NCBI RefSeq assembly: GCF_038502225.1
Contig: NC_091298.1
Location: 41,033,072-41,097,071, forward strand
DNA from: Cherax quadricarinatus
Taxonomy: Eukaryota > Arthropoda > Malacostraca > Decapoda > Parastacidae
Direction of reading: 5' to 3'
DNA: 64,000 nt
Shown here: piece by piece, positions 8,282 through 18,237 of the stretch
Position numbering within the stretch: position 1 is the stretch's first letter
How the letters are laid out: every line of letters starts with the position of its first letter
Made by a program: the position numbers and the translations under genes
The notes under the pieces: generated by a model
The model's database searches: none
What the model was told of the DNA's origin: nothing
What the model saw: only the letters and a program-made list of their open reading frames with translations

Positions 8282-11176
8282 ATGACCACAATGATAGAAA
8301 AGAAACTGAAAGTTTGGTACACAAACGCGGATGGAATAACGAATAAACATGAGGAGTGGAACGAAAGAATCAGTGAAAAATCCCCAGACATCATAGCAGT
8401 CACAGAAACAAAACTCGCTGAGACAATAACAGACACAATCTTCCCAATGGGATATCAGATCCTGAGGAAAGATAGAAGGAGTAGAGGGGGAGGAGGGGTT
8501 GCACTGCTCATAAAACACCGATGGGGATTTGAGGAAATGGAAGGCATGGACATGATTGGAGAAAGAGACTACATTGTAGGTACAATTCAGTCCGGAGAAC
8601 ATAAAGTAGTCATTGGAGTGATGTATAACCCACCACAGAACTGCAGGAGGCCAAGAGAGGAGTACGAAGAAAACAACAGGGTGATGGTGGACACACTGGC
8701 TGAGGTGGCAAGAAGAGCTCACTCGAGCAGAGCAAAGTTACTGGTAATGGGCGATTTCAACCACAGGGAGATCGACTGGGAAAACCTGGAGCCACATGGG
8801 GGTCCCGAAACATGGAGAGCCAAGATGATGGATGTGGTACTTGAAAACCTCATGCATCAACATGTCAGGGACACAACCAGAGAGAGAGGGGAGGATGAGC
8901 CAGCAAGACTGGATCTTGTGTTCACCCTGAGCAGTTCAGACATTGAGGACATCACTTACGAGAGGCCCCTTGGAGCTAGCGATCACGTGGTTCTGAGTTT
9001 TGATTATATAGTAGAGTTACAAGTGGAGAAGGTAACAGGAACTGAAGGGGACAGGCCAAACTATAAAAGGGGGGACTACACAGGTATGAGAAACTTCCTG
9101 CAGGAGGTTCAGTGGGACAGAGAAATGGTAGGAAAATCAGTAAACGAGATGATGGAATATGTGGCAACAAAGTGCAAGGAGGCAGAGGAAAGTTTTGTTC
9201 CCAAGGGAAACAGAAATAATAGGAAGACCAAAACGAGTCCTTGGTTTACCCGAAGGTGTAGGGAGGCAAAAACTAAGTGCAACAGAGAATGGAAAAGGTA
9301 CAGGAGGCATAGGACCCAGGAAAACAAGGAGATTAGTAGAAGAGCCAGAAACGAGTATGCACAGATAAGGAGGGAGGCCCAGCGACAGTATGAAAACGAC
9401 ATAGCATCGAAAGTCAAATCTGACCCGAAACTGCTGTATAGCCACATTAGGAGGAAGACAACAGTCAAGGACCAGGTGATAAGGCTGAGGAAAGAAGGTG
9501 GAGAACTCACAAGAAACGATCAAGAGGTATGTGAGGAGCTCAACACGAGATTTAAGGAAGTATTTACAGTAGAGACAGGAAGGACTCTGGGGGGACAGAC
9601 CAGATGGGGACACCAGCAAGGAATACACCAACAAGTGTTGGACGACATACATACAGATGAGGAGGAGGTGAAGAAACTGCTAAGGGACATCGATACCTCA
9701 AAGGCAATGGGACCGGACAACATCTCCCCGTGGGTCCTTAGAGAGGGAGCAGATATGTTGTGCGTGCCACTTACCACAATCTTCAACACGTCCCTGGAAA
9801 CTGGGCAACTACCTGAGGTATGGAAGACGGCAAATGTAGTTCCCATTTTTAAAAAAGGAGACAGAAAAGAGGCACTAAACTATAGACCTGTGTCATTGAC
9901 GTGTATAGTATGCAAAATTATGGAGAAGATTATCAGGAGGAGAGTGGTGGAGCACCTGGAACGGAACAAGAGTATAAATGCCAACCAGCACGGATTCATG
10001 GAAGGCAAATCCTGTGTCACAAACCTTCTGGAGTTTTATGATAAAATAACAGAAGTAAGACACGAGAGAGAGGGGTGGGTTGATTGCATCTTCTTGGACT
10101 GCAAGAAGGCCTTTGACACAGTTCCTCACAAGAGATTAGTGCAGAAGCTAGAGCATCAGGCGCATATAACAGGAAGGGCACTGCAATGGATCAGAGAATA
10201 CCTGACAGGGAGGCAACAACGAGTCATGGTACGTAATGATGTATCACAGTGGGCACCTGTGACGAGCGGGGTCCCACAGGGGTCGGTCCTAGGACCAGTG
10301 CTATTTTTGGTATATGTGAACGACATGATGGAAGGGTTAGACTCAGAAGTGTCCCTGTTTGCAGATGATGTGAAGTTAATGAGGAGAATTAAATCTGATG
10401 AGGACCAGGCAGGACTTCAAAGAGACCTGGACAGACTGGACACCTGGTCCAGCAAATGGCTTCTCGAATTTAATCCTGCCAAATGCAAAGTCATGAAGAT
10501 AGGGGAAGGGCACAGAAGACCACAGACAGAGTATAGGCTAGGTGGCCAAAGACTGCAAACCTCACTCAAGGAGAAAGATCTTGGGGTGAGTATAACACCG
10601 AGCATGTCTCCGGAAGCACACATCAATCAGATAACTGCTGCAGCATATGGGCGCCTGGCAAACCTGAGAACAGCATTCCGATACCTTAGTAAGGAATCGT
10701 TCAAGACACTGTACACCGTGTATGTCAGGCCCATACTGGAGTATGCAGCACCTGTTTGGAACCCGCACTTGATAAAGCACGTCAAGAAACTAGAGAAAGT
10801 ACAAAGGTTTGCGACAAGGTTAGTTCCAGAGCTAAGGGGAATGTCCTATGAAGAAAGATTAAGGGAAATCGGCCTGACGACACTGGAGGACAGGAGGGTC
10901 AGGGGAGACATGATAACGACATATAAAATACTGCGTGGAATAGACAAGGTGGACAAAGACAGGATGTTCCAGGGAGGGGACACAGAAACAAGAGGCCACA
11001 ATTGGAAGTTGAAGACACAAATGAGTCAGAGAGATATTAGGAAGTATTTCTTCAGTCATAGAGTTGTAAGGCAGTGGAATAGCCTAGAAAATGACGTAGT
11101 GGAGGCAGGAACCATACACAGTTTTAAGACGAGGTTTGATAAAGCTCATGGAGCGGGGAGAGAGAGGGCCCAGTAG
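8282..11176 (+). CDS. ORF2 endonuclease/reverse transcriptase of copy A
   Basis: About 964 aa. It nicks target DNA and reverse-transcribes the element RNA by target-primed reverse transcription in the nucleus. Visible are an APE-type endonuclease (KVWYTNADGI near residue 8, GDFN at 157-160, SDH at 233-235) and a reverse transcriptase (NYRPVSLT, QHGFMEGKSC, GVPQGSVLGP, FADD at 693-696). The C-terminal region is of CR1/L2 type (YEERLREIGL, LEDRRVRGDM). I chose the ATG at 8282 because it immediately precedes the endonuclease. The same frame is open, without ATG, from 7757 and overlaps ORF1 in -1 phase, so a frameshift fusion or reinitiation are both possible. No stop or frameshift is visible. 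Confidence 0.9.
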   Translation: MTTMIEKKLKVWYTNADGITNKHEEWNERISEKSPDIIAVTETKLAETITDTIFPMGYQILRKDRRSRGGGGVALLIKHRWGFEEMEGMDMIGERDYIVGTIQSGEHKVVIGVMYNPPQNCRRPREEYEENNRVMVDTLAEVARRAHSSRAKLLVMGDFNHREIDWENLEPHGGPETWRAKMMDVVLENLMHQHVRDTTRERGEDEPARLDLVFTLSSSDIEDITYERPLGASDHVVLSFDYIVELQVEKVTGTEGDRPNYKRGDYTGMRNFLQEVQWDREMVGKSVNEMMEYVATKCKEAEESFVPKGNRNNRKTKTSPWFTRRCREAKTKCNREWKRYRRHRTQENKEISRRARNEYAQIRREAQRQYENDIASKVKSDPKLLYSHIRRKTTVKDQVIRLRKEGGELTRNDQEVCEELNTRFKEVFTVETGRTLGGQTRWGHQQGIHQQVLDDIHTDEEEVKKLLRDIDTSKAMGPDNISPWVLREGADMLCVPLTTIFNTSLETGQLPEVWKTANVVPIFKKGDRKEALNYRPVSLTCIVCKIMEKIIRRRVVEHLERNKSINANQHGFMEGKSCVTNLLEFYDKITEVRHEREGWVDCIFLDCKKAFDTVPHKRLVQKLEHQAHITGRALQWIREYLTGRQQRVMVRNDVSQWAPVTSGVPQGSVLGPVLFLVYVNDMMEGLDSEVSLFADDVKLMRRIKSDEDQAGLQRDLDRLDTWSSKWLLEFNPAKCKVMKIGEGHRRPQTEYRLGGQRLQTSLKEKDLGVSITPSMSPEAHINQITAAAYGRLANLRTAFRYLSKESFKTLYTVYVRPILEYAAPVWNPHLIKHVKKLEKVQRFATRLVPELRGMSYEERLREIGLTTLEDRRVRGDMITTYKILRGIDKVDKDRMFQGGDTETRGHNWKLKTQMSQRDIRKYFFSHRVVRQWNSLENDVVEAGTIHSFKTRFDKAHGAGRERAQ

Positions 11177-11274
11177 CAACCGGTGAAGAGGCGGGGCCAG
11201 GAGCTAAGACTCGACCCCTGCAACCACAAATAGGTGAGTACAAATAGGTGAGTACACACACACACACACACACA
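11177..11274 (+). other. 3' UTR and tail of copy A with two splice-donor-like units
   Basis: After the ORF2 stop come GCGGGGCCAGGAGCT, CGACCCCTGCAACC and two 14-bp units. Each unit contains AGGTGAGT (11232-11239 and 11246-11253), and (AC)n follows. The same end recurs in all complete family members. The tail probably serves as the template recognised by the reverse transcriptase, with its AC repeat able to anneal to GT at a nicked target; this is inference. Confidence 0.85.
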
Positions 11275-11282
11275 CAAACATC

Positions 11283-11996
11283 ACTCAACCTCAACACAAA
11301 CCTCACTCAAGGAAAAAGATCTTGGGGTGAGTATAACACCAGGCACATCTCCTGAAGCGCACATCAACCAAATAACTGCTGCAGCATATGGGCGCCTGGC
11401 AAACCTCAGAACAGCATTCCGACATCTTAATAAGGAATCGTTCAGGACCCTGTACACCGTGTACGTCAGGCCCATATTGGAGTATGCAGCACCAATTTGG
11501 AACCCACACCTGGTCAAGCACGTCAAGGAATTAGAGAAAGTGCAAAGGTTTGCAACAAGACTAGTCCCAGAGCTAAGAGGTATGTCCTACGAAGAAAGGT
11601 TAAGGGAAATCTGCCTGACGACAATGGAGGACAGGAGGGTTAGGGGAGACGTGATAACGACATACAAAATACTGCGAGGAATTGACAAGGTTGACAAAGA
11701 CAGGATGTTCCAGAGATGGGACACAGAAACAAGGGGTCACAGTTGGAAGTTGAAGACTCAGATGAATCACAGGGATGTTAGGAAGTATTTCTTCAGTCAC
11801 AGAGTAGTCAGGAAGTGGAATAGCCTGGGAAGTGATGTAGTGGAGGCAGGAACCATACATAGCTTTAAGCAGAGGTATGATAAAGCTCATGGAGCAGGAG
11901 AGAGAGGACCTAGTAGCGATCAGTGAAGAGGCGGGGCCAGGAGCTGTGACTCGACCCCTGCAACCACAACTAGGTGAGTACAACTAGGTGAGTACA
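11283..11996 (+). pseudogene. 5'-truncated AC-tail copy (3' part of ORF2)
   Basis: Begins after the (AC)n tail of copy A, within the codons for TSLKEKDLGVSITPG, and runs to the ORF2 stop near 11926 and a full tail ending in GGTGAGTACACAC. The remaining frame (11327-11926, about 199 aa) is open and carries the CR1-type C-terminal region (RPILEYAAPIWNPHL, YEERLREI). Residues such as FRHLNKESFRT match copy E rather than A. There is no reverse transcriptase active site, so it is a dead 5' truncation typical of incomplete reverse transcription. Confidence 0.88.
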
Positions 11997-12005
11997 CACA
12001 CGAAG

Positions 12006-13136
12006 TGAAGTGGCTGCTAAGCGAGCTAGATACCTCAAAGGCGATGGGACCCGATAACATCTCTCCATGGGTCCTGAGAGAGGGAGCAGAGGCGCTATGT
12101 GACCACTAACAACAATCTTCAACACATCTATCGAAACAGGGCGACTACCTGAGGTATGAAAGACAGCAAATGTGCGGATCAGGAAATATCTGTCGCGAAG
12201 ACATCAGAGGGTCATGGTGAGAGATGAAGTGTCAGAGTGGGGTTCTACAGGGGTCAGTCCTAGGACCGGTGATGTTTCTTGGATATGTGAAAGACATGAC
12301 GGAAGGAATAGATCTGAAGATGATGAGAAAAATTCAATCGGAAGACGACCAAGAAGAACTACAAAGAGATCTGGACAGGCTGCAGGCCCGGTCCAGAAAC
12401 CGGCTTCTGGAGTTCAACCCCACAAGTGCAAAGTCATGAAGATTGAGGAAGGGCAAAGAAGGCCGCAGACGGAGTACACTATAGGGGGCCAGAGACCAGA
12501 AACCTCACTCTAGGAAAAGGGTCTTGGGTGAGTGTAACACCAAGCACATCAACCAAATAGCTGCTGCAGCATACGGGCGCATAGCAAACCTAAGACTAGC
12601 ATTCCGAAAATCTCAATAAGGTATCTTTGAGGACTCTGTACACTGTGTACGTTTGGCTTATATTGGAGTATGCAGCACCAGTTTGGAATCCACACTTAGC
12701 AAGCACATAAGAATTTGAGAAAGTGCAAATGTTTGCAACAAGACTAGTCCCAGAGCTACAGGGTATGTCCTGCGAGGAGAGGTTAAGGGAAATCGATCTG
12801 ACGACACTGGAGGACAGAAGAGTAAGGGGGAGGGATATGATAATGACATATAAAATACTGAGAAGAATCGACAAGGTGGACAGAGGCAGGATGTTCCAGA
12901 GATGGGACACAGCAACAAGTTGGAAGTTGAAGACTCAGATGAATCACAGAGATGTTAAAAAGTATTTCTTCAGCCATAGAGTTGTCAGGAAGTGTAATAA
13001 TCTGGGAAGTAATGTAGTGGAGGAAGGTATGATTAAGCTCACAGAGCAGGAAGAGTGACCTAGTAGCGACCAGTTAAGAGGCGGGGCCAGGAGCTGTGAA
13101 TCGACACCTGTAACCACAACTAGGTGATTGCACACA
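12006..13136 (+). pseudogene. Decayed, mosaic AC-tail copy J'
   Basis: Starts just after GTACACACAC, in the codons for SELDTSKAMGPDN, and ends at a degraded tail (TAGGTGATTGCACACAC). Several frameshifts and stops break ORF2. About 360 bp of the palm region are missing at 12172, where GCAAATG joins GCGGATCAGG. From 12174 to about 12750 it is almost identical to copy J (63423-64000), sharing the same disabling changes, while its first 165 bp match J clearly less well. FADD is absent. Confidence 0.85.
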
Positions 13137-14192
13137 CGTTGACTGTGGGTGGACTTAAGCCCTAGCATTGAAGGCAGACTTTTCACGCATGTTCTTCAAT
13201 GTTATTTAACTTTATCTAGGACTGTAATAATTTATAGTTACTTTCTGTTTATGCAAAATTTCTTAAAAATTCATCCTGTACTTAAAATCATACACATCAA
13301 TCTGCTCTGCTGAATTTATATAAAAATTATTTGGCATGTTTATTATCACTACGAATAATGACAAATTATCATTTCAGGTTTTCTTTAATAACTATGATAT
13401 GAAAGTTTTTGATAAATTAACTTTAATATTAAATATTTATTTTTCATATCTTCATAATTTTTTTTATAATACTTATAAACATATTTTTCCTGTAGGAATG
13501 AAAATACACGTAATTGGTCTGCAAGTCGCAAAAATGCATGCAGGTTCTCTATTTATATTGAATAATTATATTTTAAAAACAAAAATTAAAGTTTTATCTT
13601 CTGAAGTGACTAGATTCGCCGAAGTTCACTAGTGTCAGCAATTTTGTCGATACATTTAGTTGGGTCAGAACTCCTGAGAATCCTACTAACGTCTTCAAAT
13701 TCGTAGGTTCCTGACTAGTCAACAGAGAGTTGGGTTAGGGGAGCGTTGCTTGATTAACTAGGGTGCAATCAAGGTTGGTTTCGGCTTTGACATTAATAAA
13801 TTTGTTAAAATAAGTGAAGATTTTAGGTTGGTTCTGATGGTTGAACTAGGAATTTCTTTATAATATTGGTTAGTCTGAAAACATAGAAGATTTGGATCTA
13901 TCAAGGGTCACAGTGGCTTCACCCACTACCTCCATTATCTCCCTGAAATATGCCTGGTTTAACTACTTCATCAACAACTACTAGATCCGCCCAATATCAT
14001 TGAGAAGTGTCTTCTAGACGAGAAATAGTTAAAAACGTTGACTGTAGTGGAGTGACGATGTATTCACAATGGAAAGCAACTTTAGCAAAGCAGAAATCTG
14101 GGAACATTAATAATGGAGAGAGAAAAATTGTTTTATACGACTTTGATTTGAAAAAGAGGAAATTGTTGAATTTATTTAAAAAATGACTGAAT
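13137..14192. other. Unique AT-rich DNA, no gene seen
   Basis: About 1.05 kb of AT-rich sequence between the last AC-tail fragment and the 30-bp satellite. A 98-codon open frame on the plus strand (13336-13632) has AT-driven composition and no family resemblance, and I do not regard it as a gene. Confidence 0.5.
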
Positions 14193-16294
14193 AAATCACA
14201 GCTACAAGGCCTCCACTGACATAACTCATAAATCACAGCTACAAGGCAACATAACTCATAAATCACAGCTACAAGGCAACACAACTCATAAATCACAGCT
14301 ACAAGGCAACATAACTCATAAATCACAGCTACAAGGCAACATAACTCATAAATCACAGCTACAAGGCGACATAACTCATAAATCACAGCTACAAGGCAAC
14401 ATAACTCATAAATCACAGCTACAAGGCAACATAACTCATAAATCACAGCTACAAGGCAACATAACTCATAAATCACAGCTACAAGGCGACATAACTCATA
14501 AATCACAGCTACAAGGCGACATAACTCATAAATCACAGCTACAAGGCAACATAACTCATAAATCACAGCTACAAGGCGACATAACTCATAAATCACAGCT
14601 ACAAGGCGACATAACTCATAAATCACAGCTACAAGGCAACATAACTCATAAATCACAGCTACAAGGCAACATAACTCATAAATCACAGCTACAAGGCAAC
14701 ATAACTCATAAATCACAGCTACAAGGCGACATAACTCATAAATCACAGCTACAAGGCGACATAACTCATAAATCACAGCTACAAGGCAACATAACTCATA
14801 AATCACAGCTACAAGGCAACATAACTCATAAATCACAGCTACAAGGCGACATAACTCATAAATCACAGCTACAAGGCAACATAACTCATAAATCACAGCT
14901 ACAAGGCAACATAACTCATAAATCACAGCTACAAGGCAACATAACTCATAAATCACAGCTACAAGGCAACATAACTCATAAATCACAGCTACAAGGCGAC
15001 ATAACTCATAAATCACAGCTACAAGGCAACATAACTCATAAATCACAGCTACAAGGCAACATAACTCATAAATCACAGCTGCAAGGCAACATAACTCATA
15101 AATCACAGCTACAAGGCAACATAACTCATAAATCACAGCTACAAGGCAACATAACTCATAAATCACAGCTACAAGGCAACATAACTCATAAATCACAGCT
15201 ACAAGGCAACATAACTCATAAATCACAGCTACAAGGCAACATAACTCATAAATCACAGCTACAAGGCAACATAACTCATAAATCACAGCTACAAGGCAAC
15301 ATAACTCATAAATCACAGCTACAAGGCAACATAACTCATAAATCACAGCTACAAGGCAACATAACTCATAAATCACAGCTGCAAGGCAACACAACTCATA
15401 AATCACAACATAACTCATAAATCACAGCTACAAGGCAACATAACTCATAAATCACAGCTACAAGGCAACATAACTCATAAATCACAGCTACAAGGCAACA
15501 TAACTCATAAATCACAGCTACAAGGCAACATAACTCATAAATCACAGCTACAAGGCAACATAACTCATAAATCACAGCTACAAGGCAACATAACTCATAA
15601 ATCACAGCTACAAGGCAACATAACTCATAAATCACAGCTACAAGGCAACATAACTCATAAATCACAGCTACAAGGCAACATAACTCATAAATCACAGCTA
15701 CAAGGCAACATAACTCATAAATCACAGCTACAAGGCAACATAACTCATAAATCACAGCTACAAGGCAACATAACTCATAAATCACAGCTACAAGGCAACA
15801 TAACTCATAAATCACAGCTACAAGGCAACATAACTCATAAATCACAGCTACAAGGTGACATAACTCATAAATCACAGCTACAAGGCAACATAACTCATAA
15901 ATCACAGCTACAAGGCAACATAACTCATAAATCACAGCTACAAGGCAACATAACTCATAAATCACAGCTACAAGGCAACATAACTCATAAATCACAGCTA
16001 CAAGGCAACATAACTCATAAATCACAGCTACAAGGCAACATAACTCATAAATCACAGCTACAAGGCAACATAACTCATAAATCACAGCTACAAGGCAACA
16101 TAACTCATAAATCACAGCTACAAGGCAACATAACTCATAAATCACAGCTGCAAGGCAACATAACTCATAAATCACAGCTGCAAGGCAACATAACTCATAA
16201 ATCACAGCTACAAGGCAACATAACTCATAAATCACAGCTACAAGGCAACATAACTCATAAATCACAGCTACAAGGCAACATAACTCATAAATCA
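14193..16294. repeat. 30-bp satellite, about 70 units
   Basis: Units of ATAACTCATAAATCACAGCT followed by ACAAGGCAAC repeat with almost no divergence. The main variants are GGCGAC for GGCAAC, a few CAGCTG, and one GGTGAC near 15855. One 11-bp deletion at about 15410 (AAATCACA joined to ACATAAC) is the only length change I see. Because 30 is divisible by 3, the minus strand is open throughout and reads as a 10-residue repeat (VIYELCCLVA). The frame continues into unique DNA at both ends, about 57 codons upstream and about 75 downstream, broken only by the 11-bp deletion. No known protein is recognised. Confidence 0.95.
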
Positions 16295-16715
16295 AATCCC
16301 ATTTATGTTTTTGATATTGTCTGTATAATAAATTTAAAAAATAGTTATTGGGTGTTTTATTAACAATTGCAAATTTGCAACATTCAAATTTATACTCCCC
16401 ATGTTGGGCAAGAGCGAAAATTTTCGCCTTTCGGAGATTAGCAATTGCTCGAAAACTAACCATCGGAATTCCATTTATATGGGCTCATTCAACTTATATT
16501 GAGATACTTTATCCACTATAGGGAGTTCAGTTCGAATTTCTAATTTTATGGCCACTTGCCCGATAAAGGGTTTTAAGTCGTTAAGAAATAAGGTGGGAAT
16601 ATGCTTGGCTGACAGTGGTAAGAGAGGCGCATCCCACATATCCTTGGTTGGGTAGAAGAACATATGCTCAACTAATCTGACATTTTACTGTAGCAACGTT
16701 TCGCTGGTCCATGAT
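16295..16715. other. Unique spacer, no gene seen
   Basis: About 420 bp between two tandem repeats. Short minus-strand open frames (16475-16663, and the start of the frame that enters the satellite) have ordinary amino-acid composition, but I recognise no family. Confidence 0.45.
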
Positions 16716-17018
16716 GAAGGTTGTAGTAGCAGTTGTAGTAGTAGTAAGAGCAGTAGGAGTAGTAACAGTAGTAGTAGTAGTAGCAGCAGATATAGTAGTA
16801 GAAGCAGCAGTAGTAGTATTATAGTAGTAGTAGCAGTAGTTGTATATTAGCAGTAGCTGTAGTAGTAGTATTAGTAGTAGGAGTAATATTAACAGTAGTA
16901 ATTATAAAAATAGTAATATTAGTTGTGATATAAGTAGGAATACTAGAAGTAGCAGTAGTAGTAATAGTAGTAGCAATAATAGTAGTAACAGTAGTAGGAC
17001 TAGAAGTATTAATAGTAG
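16716..17018. repeat. Imperfect (AGT)n/(AGC)n trinucleotide repeat
   Basis: About 300 bp dominated by AGT, with AGC, AGA, AAT and ATT variants. The Ser/Asn-rich and Thr/Ile-rich frames through it are artefacts. Confidence 0.9.
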
Positions 17019-17430
17019 TGCATGAATAAACAGCCATTATTCTGTTTAATTCTGTTTAAAATGGCGATTAGAGATGATTCAAAGCATTTTGTGATTATAC
17101 TTTCTCAACTCTCATTGTTAATGTATATACCTTCTGTATCTCTGTGTTGCTTGTAACGTCTCGACAATAAAATGTCACATTAGTTGTACATGCTTTCTTT
17201 TACGTAACATAATCTTCCAGCATTACTAAACGATTCCCTTGCATGAAGAAAAAAGATAACATCAACAGACATTCACCTCTCTAGTCCTTGTTTTTTCGAT
17301 ATTTCATCAGTTAACCCAGGAAAATGGGATTTAAATGGCCTCATAAAAAAGAACTTAAAAGTGTTGACAAGAATTACGTTCACCTGAGGCTCAGTTATAA
17401 GAAAAAGTCGAATTTTCAGCATCTGAGTGT
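17019..17430. other. Unique spacer, no gene seen
   Basis: AT-rich unique sequence of about 410 bp. An AATAAA occurs near 17167, but with no upstream coding sequence to terminate it is probably chance. Confidence 0.45.
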
Positions 17431-18237
17431 GTGTACTCGTATATATGTGGATACAGAGGTCCATGCACAGCTTCTGACCCCACCTTTTCACTAGTCGCTA
17501 TTAGGTCACTCTTCCAGCTCCATAATCCTTATCATGCATCTTGTTAAAGCTATGTATGGATCTTGTTTCCACTACTTCACTCTCCAGAGTGTTTCCCTTC
17601 CTGACAACTCTAAGGCTAAAATAGGAATGTTTCCTAACACCCCCATGATTCATCTGAGTTTTTAACTTCCAGATATGTCTCTTTGTTCCTGTGTCCCATC
17701 TCTGAAATATTCTAGTCCTGTTCACTATGTCAGTTTCTTTCCCGTTATAATCATATCTCTCCTATGCTCTAGTGTTACCAGCTTGAGTCCCCTTAAACTC
17801 TCCTCATGAGACATATTCCTTAGCCCCGAGACTAGTCTTATTGCAAACTTTTGCACTTTCTCCACCGGACGTGGCCCGGTGGCCTGGTGGCTAAAGCTTT
17901 CGCTTCACACACGGAGGGCCCGGGTTCGATTCCCGGCGGGTGGAAACATTTCGACACGTTTCCTTACACCTGTTGTCCCGTTCACCTAGCAGCAAATAGG
18001 TACCTGGGTGTTAGTCGACTGGTGTGGGTCGCATCCCGGGGGACAAGATTGAGGCCCCCAATGGAACTAAGTTAGACAGTCCTCGATGATGCACTGACTT
18101 TATTGGGTTATCCTGGGTGGCTAACCCTCAGGGGTAAAAAATCCGAACGAAATTTTATCTCATCCAATTTCTCGCCCTGTTTGACAAGGTATGGATTCCA
18201 TACTGGTGCTGCATACTCCAGTATGGGCCTGTGTGTG
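17431..18237 (-). pseudogene. Old AC-tail fragment split by a SINE
   Basis: On the minus strand this 5'-truncated copy begins at 18237 (GCCCATACTGGAGTATGCAG, codons for RPILEYA) next to an AC-rich tract. It is interrupted at about 18157-17866 by the SINE, resumes with the codons for QKFAIRLVSGL, and ends in a decayed tail CGAGTACACACAC at about 17431. The final open piece (17501-17725) shows FQRWDTGTK, WKLKTQMNH and SLRVVRKGN, decayed versions of the family C-terminus. It is the most diverged copy of the minus-strand block, consistent with its carrying the nested SINE. Confidence 0.8.
17866..18156 (+). mobile_element. tRNA-derived SINE
   Basis: The head has an A-box-like TGGCCTGGTGG (17880-17890) and a perfect B box GGTTCGATTCC (17923-17933) at tRNA-like spacing, so RNA polymerase III transcription is expected. 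A body follows with CACCTAGCAGCAAATAGGTA and GGTGTTAGTCGACTGG, then a tail around AAAAATCCGAACGAAATT ending in TATCTCATCC. It codes for nothing and would need a partner LINE. It interrupts a minus-strand AC-tail fragment, whose sequence resumes on either side; the target duplication is blurred. It is not a functional tRNA gene, because the head lacks a clear cloverleaf closure and continues into SINE body. Confidence 0.85.

Larger units (their letters stand above)
6392..11253 (+). mobile_element. AC-tail CR1-group retrotransposon, copy A (near full length)
   Basis: The order is (CA)n, about 145 bp of CT-rich leader, a (CT)n and 12-bp repeat block, ORF1, ORF2, a 3' UTR with CGACCCCTGCAACC, then two 14-bp tail units containing AGGTGAGTAC and (AC)n at 11255-11274. 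Compared with copy H, a leader segment of about 260 bp, including the polyA run and the ORF1 start codon, is missing: CCCTCACCCTCC at about 7040-7056 joins directly to GGTGGCC. ORF2 appears intact. Copy A is nearly identical in protein to copies G (minus strand) and H (plus strand). No target duplication is visible because the flanks are CA repeat. Confidence 0.9.

Noticed and set aside
13336..13632. Possible 98-aa gene
   Set aside because: AT-driven composition, no motif or family resemblance, isolated in non-coding DNA.
14193..16294. CRISPR-like array of 30-bp repeats
   Set aside because: Units are directly contiguous with no unique spacers, and the genome context is eukaryotic transposable elements. 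It is a satellite.
17866..17945. Functional tRNA gene
   Set aside because: A and B boxes are present, but the sequence continues into a SINE body and the acceptor stem does not close convincingly.
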